The notes beneath the pieces were generated by a model, which had not been told where the DNA came from, searched no databases, and saw nothing but the letters and a program-made list of their open reading frames with translations. The position numbers were made by a program, and so were the translations under genes. From contig CAMORY010000109.1 in the NCBI GenBank assembly GCA_946624395.1, positions 1 through 9,169 on the forward strand: a DNA stretch of 9,169 nt, written 5' to 3'. This stretch comes from an uncultured Clostridia bacterium (lineage in GTDB: Bacteria > Bacillota > Clostridia > Christensenellales > Borkfalkiaceae). This document shows, piece after piece, positions 6,153 through 9,169 of this stretch; position 1 is the first letter of the stretch; the number at the start of each line of letters is the position of its first letter.

Positions 6153-7046
6153 ATGAACAAAATTATTTTCGAAGGGGTTTGCACCGCAATGATTACCCCG
6201 TTTACCAAAGACGGAATAGACTACGCGGCGTTCGGACAGCAAATCGATTTCCAAATAGAAAGCGGCATTTCCGCCCTGTGCGTATTAGGCACTACGGGCG
6301 AAGCACCCACGATTACCGACTCTGAATACGACTCGATAGCAAAGTTCGCCTACGATAAAATCGCGGGGAGAGTGAAGTTTATTTTAGGTTCGGGCAGCAA
6401 CTGCACCAAAAAAGCGATAGAAAAAAGCGTGCTTGCCCAAAAACTCGGCGCGGACGGATTACTCGTCGTAACCCCGTACTATAACAAATGCACGCAGAAA
6501 GGGCTTGTCAAATACTACAACGATATATGCGACAGCGTGGATATCCCCGTTCTCTGCTATAACGTACCCGCGCGCACGGGCGTGAATATCCTGCCCGAGA
6601 CCATGGCGCAAATTGCCGAACACAAGAATATCGGCGGTATCAAAGAAGCCTGCGGCAATATGGAACAAATCTGCGAAACGGCAAGGCTTATTAAGGATAA
6701 AACGGCGCTGTATTCTGGCGACGATAACCTTAATCTTGCTATGCTTGCAATAGGTTCTAAAGGACTTATTTCGGTGGTATCAAACGTGATACCGAAAGAA
6801 GTCAGCACGGTAAACAAACTGTTCGCAAGCGGCAAGCCGCAGGAAGCCAACGAACTGCACGAACGGCTACTTCCCGTCATTGACGCAATGTTCCGCGAAG
6901 TAAACCCTATCCCCGTAAAACGCGCGATAGAACTTTTAGGTATGGGCACGGGTATAGTGCGCGCACCGCTTACCGAATTAGAACCCGAACACACCCGAGA
7001 AATGATAAAAGTCTTAAAGGACTTCGGTTTACAGGTTAAAGAATAA
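6153..7046 (+). CDS. dapA: 4-hydroxy-tetrahydrodipicolinate synthase
   Basis: Condenses pyruvate with aspartate semialdehyde to 4-hydroxy-tetrahydrodipicolinate, the first committed step of the diaminopimelate/lysine branch. At 297 residues it has normal length for this TIM-barrel lyase. The Schiff-base lysine is Lys164 in GGIKEA. Other active-site parts are visible: LGTTGEAPT (45-53, Thr47/Thr48), TPYYNK (107-112), Tyr136 in YNVPARTG with Arg141, and SGDD (188-191). A minor difference is GSGSNCT where many homologues have GTGSNNT. Whether lysine inhibits this enzyme cannot be judged from what I see. It follows asd and ends 1 base before dapB, so DapA and DapB are probably made together and act in sequence. 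Confidence 0.98.
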   Translation: MNKIIFEGVCTAMITPFTKDGIDYAAFGQQIDFQIESGISALCVLGTTGEAPTITDSEYDSIAKFAYDKIAGRVKFILGSGSNCTKKAIEKSVLAQKLGADGLLVVTPYYNKCTQKGLVKYYNDICDSVDIPVLCYNVPARTGVNILPETMAQIAEHKNIGGIKEACGNMEQICETARLIKDKTALYSGDDNLNLAMLAIGSKGLISVVSNVIPKEVSTVNKLFASGKPQEANELHERLLPVIDAMFREVNPIPVKRAIELLGMGTGIVRAPLTELEPEHTREMIKVLKDFGLQVKE

Positions 7047-7047
7047 T

Positions 7048-7800
7048 ATGAAAATAATAATATGCGGCGCGCTTGGCAAAATGGGCGCTAAAGTACGGGA
7101 AAACGCCAATAAAGCCGAAGACGTTATTCCCCTTTGCGGCGTAGACAGAACCGCGACCGATTTAAACGGATTTAAAGTGTACGCAAATTTCGGCGATATA
7201 ACGGAAAAGGCGGATGTTGTTATCGACTTTTCGGCAAAAGCAACGCTTAATTCCGTATTAGACTACTGTTTAAAAACCGATACCCCCGCGGTGCTGTGTT
7301 CCACAGGCTACGATAGCGAAGATATTGCCGCAATCAACACGGCAAGTAAAAAAATCGCTATTTTCCGCTCGGCTAATATGTCGCTCGGCGTAAACGTTTT
7401 AATCGAAACGGTGAAATTTGCCGCTAAACGGCTGTACGGTTTCGATATCGAAATAATAGAAAAGCATCACAATAAAAAGGTGGACGCGCCCAGCGGCACT
7501 GCCGTTATGATAAAAGACGGCATAAAAGAACTGTTCCCCGAAATGACGGAAACTTACGGCAGATGCGGTTTAGTTGGCGCACGCGATAAAAAGGAAATAG
7601 GCATACACGCCGTTCGCGGCGGCACAATCGTCGGCGAACATCAGGTAATTTTCGCGGGCGATAACGAAACGCTTACATTTACCCACCAAGCGGAATCGCG
7701 CGACGTGTTTGCGGCAGGCGCAATAAAAGCGGCGCAGTTTATCGCAGGAAAGAAAAACGGGCTTTTCGATATGAAAGACCTTTTGTCGGAAAATGCTTAA
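7048..7800 (+). CDS. dapB: 4-hydroxy-tetrahydrodipicolinate reductase
   Basis: Reduces the DapA product to tetrahydrodipicolinate with NAD(P)H. The 250 residues are within the usual range, slightly shorter than the E. coli enzyme. The N-terminal nucleotide-binding loop is GALGKMG (7-13). STGYDS (85-90) and FRSANMSLGVNVL (106-118) are family motifs. The signature EKHHNKKVDAPSGT (138-151) contains the catalytic histidine His140 and lysine Lys144. GIHAVRGGTIVGEHQVIFAG (185-204) closes the substrate domain. The ATG lies 1 base after the dapA stop with only a weak ribosome binding site, so translation is likely coupled. The end overlaps the next gene by 8 bases. Whichever route (DapL, Ddh or the acylated pathway) completes diaminopimelate is not in this window. 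Confidence 0.97.
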   Translation: MKIIICGALGKMGAKVRENANKAEDVIPLCGVDRTATDLNGFKVYANFGDITEKADVVIDFSAKATLNSVLDYCLKTDTPAVLCSTGYDSEDIAAINTASKKIAIFRSANMSLGVNVLIETVKFAAKRLYGFDIEIIEKHHNKKVDAPSGTAVMIKDGIKELFPEMTETYGRCGLVGARDKKEIGIHAVRGGTIVGEHQVIFAGDNETLTFTHQAESRDVFAAGAIKAAQFIAGKKNGLFDMKDLLSENA

Positions 7801-8470
7801 AGAGACTATTGAAAAAGTTTTGCGGGAAATATCCCGCGGCAATAATTTGGGCGAAAAAATAACGCTCGTTGCCGCAACAAAAATGCAGAGTGCGGAAACG
7901 ATAAACGCCGCGATAGCAAGCGGTGTAGAAGTCGTCGCCGAAAACAAGGTGCAGGAATTCCGTGAAAAGACGGCTCTGCTTTCACCTTGCAGACAGCATT
8001 TTATAGGGCATTTACAGACCAACAAAGTAAAATATATAGCCTGTAAAGTAGAACTTATCCACTCGGTAGACAGCGTACGTTTAGCGCAAGCGATAAACGA
8101 CTTTGCGGCGAACAGAAACGCCGTTCAGGATATTCTTATAGAGATAAACGCGGGCGGCGAAGAAACGAAAAGCGGCTTTTCTTTTGAAGAAGCGGCGGCG
8201 GCAGTTAAAGAAATTGCCGAAAACTTTAAAAACATCCGCATAAAAGGGCTTATGGCAATGCTACCTGAAAGCGATGATAAAGAATATCTTGCTAATCTTT
8301 GCGATAAAATGCGCGCTCTATACGACGGGCTTATTAAAGACGGCTACCCCTTTACCTACCTTTCAATGGGTATGAGCGGGGATTATAAAACGGCGATAGC
8401 GCACGGCAGTAATATGATACGGCTCGGCACGGCGCTGTTCGGGAAACGGAATTACGGAGGTAATAACTGA
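7793..8470 (+). CDS. yggS: YggS/YlmE-family pyridoxal-phosphate homeostasis protein
   Basis: A 225-residue PLP-binding protein with the alanine-racemase N-terminal barrel fold (PROSC/YggS/YlmE family). It is thought to buffer PLP and influence amino-acid pools rather than to catalyse a known reaction. The PLP lysine is Lys30 in LVAATK. HFIGHLQTNKVK (69-80), SGFS (127-130), KGLMAM (151-156) and SMGMSGDYKTAIAHGSNMIR (191-210) are family signatures, the last being the phosphate-binding region. The ATG at 7793 overlaps the dapB end by 8 bases; its own ribosome binding site is poor, so coupling is expected. Its stop overlaps the sepF start by one base (TGATG). In Bacillus and many Clostridia ylmE precedes sepF; here the pair is attached to dap genes. 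PLP-dependent enzymes act further down the lysine pathway, which may explain the link. Confidence 0.95.
   Translation: MLKETIEKVLREISRGNNLGEKITLVAATKMQSAETINAAIASGVEVVAENKVQEFREKTALLSPCRQHFIGHLQTNKVKYIACKVELIHSVDSVRLAQAINDFAANRNAVQDILIEINAGGEETKSGFSFEEAAAAVKEIAENFKNIRIKGLMAMLPESDDKEYLANLCDKMRALYDGLIKDGYPFTYLSMGMSGDYKTAIAHGSNMIRLGTALFGKRNYGGNN
8456..8460 (+). promoter_or_regulatory. Ribosome binding site of sepF
   Basis: GGAGG inside the last codons of the yggS gene, 9 bases before the ATG at 8470. Together with the TGATG stop-start overlap it should give efficient SepF translation by both re-initiation and new ribosome entry. Confidence 0.7.
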
Positions 8471-8793
8471 TGGGAGTATTCGACTTGTTCGGCAGAGCAC
8501 CGAAAACCAAAGACAACGAAATGCGGTACGCGACCGCGGTAAAAGACTACGGCACGAATAAAGGCGGACCCGTATCGGTATTCGACCCGAAATCCTACGA
8601 AGACGTAGAAAAGATGATAGACGCGTTAAAAGAAGGTAAAAACGCCGTAGTGCATCTGGAAAAACTTAAAAAGGAAACGGCACTCCGTATTCTCGATATG
8701 CTGTCCGGCGCTATCTACGCTTTAGGCGGCGGCGTGTACGAAATGGAAGAAAACATCTTTATGTTCTCCCCCAGCGGCGTTGAAATTTTATAA
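8470..8793 (+). CDS. sepF: SepF cell-division protein (short form)
   Basis: SepF is a cytoplasmic, membrane-attached FtsZ partner that bundles FtsZ filaments and links the Z-ring to the membrane in Bacillota. The C-terminal domain is clear: VSVFDPKSYEDVEKMIDAL (35-53), NAVVHLEKLKKETALRILDM (58-77), then LSGAIYALGGGVYEMEENIF (78-97). The N-terminus MGVFDLFGR is the short membrane-binding helix typical of the family. At 107 residues it is clearly shorter than the usual 140-150; the linker between the membrane helix and the globular domain is only about 20 residues. The globular domain looks complete, so I read this as a compact natural form, not a truncation. It overlaps the yggS stop by one base and is the last gene before a strong terminator, so ylmG, ylmH and divIVA do not follow. 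Confidence 0.95.
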   Translation: MGVFDLFGRAPKTKDNEMRYATAVKDYGTNKGGPVSVFDPKSYEDVEKMIDALKEGKNAVVHLEKLKKETALRILDMLSGAIYALGGGVYEMEENIFMFSPSGVEIL

Positions 8794-8813
8794 TATATAT
8801 AATCCGATTTTAA

Positions 8814-8865
8814 TAAAATAATTTACGCCCCGTTAAGGCTACTTAACGGGGCGTAAATTATTTTA
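8814..8865. terminator. Bidirectional intrinsic terminator, 24-bp perfect stem
   Basis: Positions 8814-8837 are perfectly complementary to 8842-8865, with the 4-base loop GCTA. The loop-proximal two thirds includes the GC-rich core CGCCCCG; the outer part is AT-only, so each strand ends its stem with an A arm and a U-rich arm (UUAUUUUA rightward, AAUAAUUUUAUUA leftward). It sits 21 bases after the sepF stop and 8 bases from the stop of the convergent permease gene, so it should end both transcripts. Confidence 0.9.
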
Positions 8866-8872
8866 AATACCC

Positions 8873-9169
8873 TTACATACCCCAGACGAACCAGCAGAAC
8901 AAGTATCCGCCAAGTACCGCAACCAGCGTAAACGGCACGCCGATTTTAAAGAAATCGGAATTTTTGACCTTATACCCCGCTTTGTTGAGTATTCCTATCC
9001 CCACGACGTTGGCGGAAGCGCCGAACGGCGTTAAATTACCGCCGAGCGTTGCGCCGCACAATAGCCCGAAATAAAGCAGATACGGCGACACCGCGGGTAG
9101 CGAAGCGGAAAGCAGTTTAATTACGGGCAGCATTGTCGCCACGAACGGGATATTATCGATAAACGCGGA
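8873..9169 (-). CDS. ArsB/NhaD/SLC13-like ion permease, C-terminal fragment
   Basis: Open from the right edge to a TAA at 8875-8873: 98 residues, the C-terminal end of a gene beginning outside the window. The GTG at 9142 is an internal codon, since SAFIDNIPFVATMLP reads straight through it. This motif and GATLGGNLTPFGASANVV are characteristic of the ArsB/NhaD/citrate-transporter superfamily (Pfam CitMHS/ArsB), in which paired re-entrant hairpins carrying such Asn/Pro-rich motifs form the substrate site. Membrane segments lie at about 24-45 and 74-97 of the fragment. The substrate (sodium/proton, arsenite, dicarboxylate or other) cannot be decided from this end. It is convergent with sepF and shares the terminator at 8814-8865. 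Confidence 0.85.
   Translation of the reverse strand, partial: SAFIDNIPFVATMLPVIKLLSASLPAVSPYLLYFGLLCGATLGGNLTPFGASANVVGIGILNKAGYKVKNSDFFKIGVPFTLVAVLGGYLFCWFVWGM

Noticed and set aside
8791..8813. TATATATAAT just after sepF as a rightward promoter
   Set aside because: It leads directly into the strong terminator hairpin and no plus-strand gene follows; no -35 element is seen.
8873..9142. A complete small membrane protein starting at the GTG at 9142
   Set aside because: The frame is open to the window edge and the conserved SAFIDNIPFVATMLP motif crosses the GTG, so this is the end of a longer permease.
1..9169. CRISPR array, insertion sequence, prophage, toxin-antitoxin or defence system
   Set aside because: No spaced direct repeats, transposase, integrase or toxin/antitoxin-like pair was found on either strand; all genes are ordinary chromosomal families.

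Overview
The window looks like chromosomal DNA from a low-to-mid GC Bacillota, most likely an uncultured member of the Clostridia. The support is a SepF-type division protein, a YlmE/YggS gene directly upstream of it, an Hsp33 closely resembling the Bacillus form, a DUF624/YesL-like membrane protein, and strong GGAGG-type ribosome binding sites. No rRNA, tRNA, mobile element, CRISPR array or phage gene is visible. The lineage is inferred from gene content only.

Layout. Positions 1-4884 are on the minus strand and read leftward in this order: a six-helix membrane protein with a long charged tail (3619-4884), a CPA2-type cation/proton antiporter (2232-3515), the redox chaperone Hsp33 (1334-2188), and a TPR protein that runs off the left edge (1-1330). 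The last three are closely packed and probably form one operon. The membrane protein has its own promoter and a structured leader, and is separated from the antiporter by a 103-base gap holding a weak terminator-like hairpin and a TATAAT box.

A 196-base divergent promoter region (4885-5080) is followed by a plus-strand block: asd, dapA, dapB, a YggS/YlmE PLP-homeostasis gene, and sepF (5081-8793). From dapA to sepF the genes are 1 base apart or overlap by 8 and 1 bases, so they are almost certainly cotranscribed and translationally coupled. Asd, DapA and DapB are consecutive in supplying tetrahydrodipicolinate, the precursor of diaminopimelate (peptidoglycan) and lysine. YggS maintains pyridoxal phosphate, and SepF helps anchor and organise FtsZ at the septum, so the unit joins cell-wall precursor supply to division. 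A perfect 24-bp hairpin (8814-8865) ends the block and also serves the convergent minus-strand gene at the right edge, an ArsB/NhaD/SLC13-like permease seen only as its last 98 residues.

Most of this is housekeeping. I see no convincing undescribed multi-gene system. The less ordinary items are the hairpin leader of the membrane protein gene, the antiporter-Hsp33-TPR operon with an unassigned TPR partner, the dap-yggS-sepF coupling with an unusually short SepF, and a strand-specific (G-U dependent) hairpin placed just upstream of a TATAAT box.
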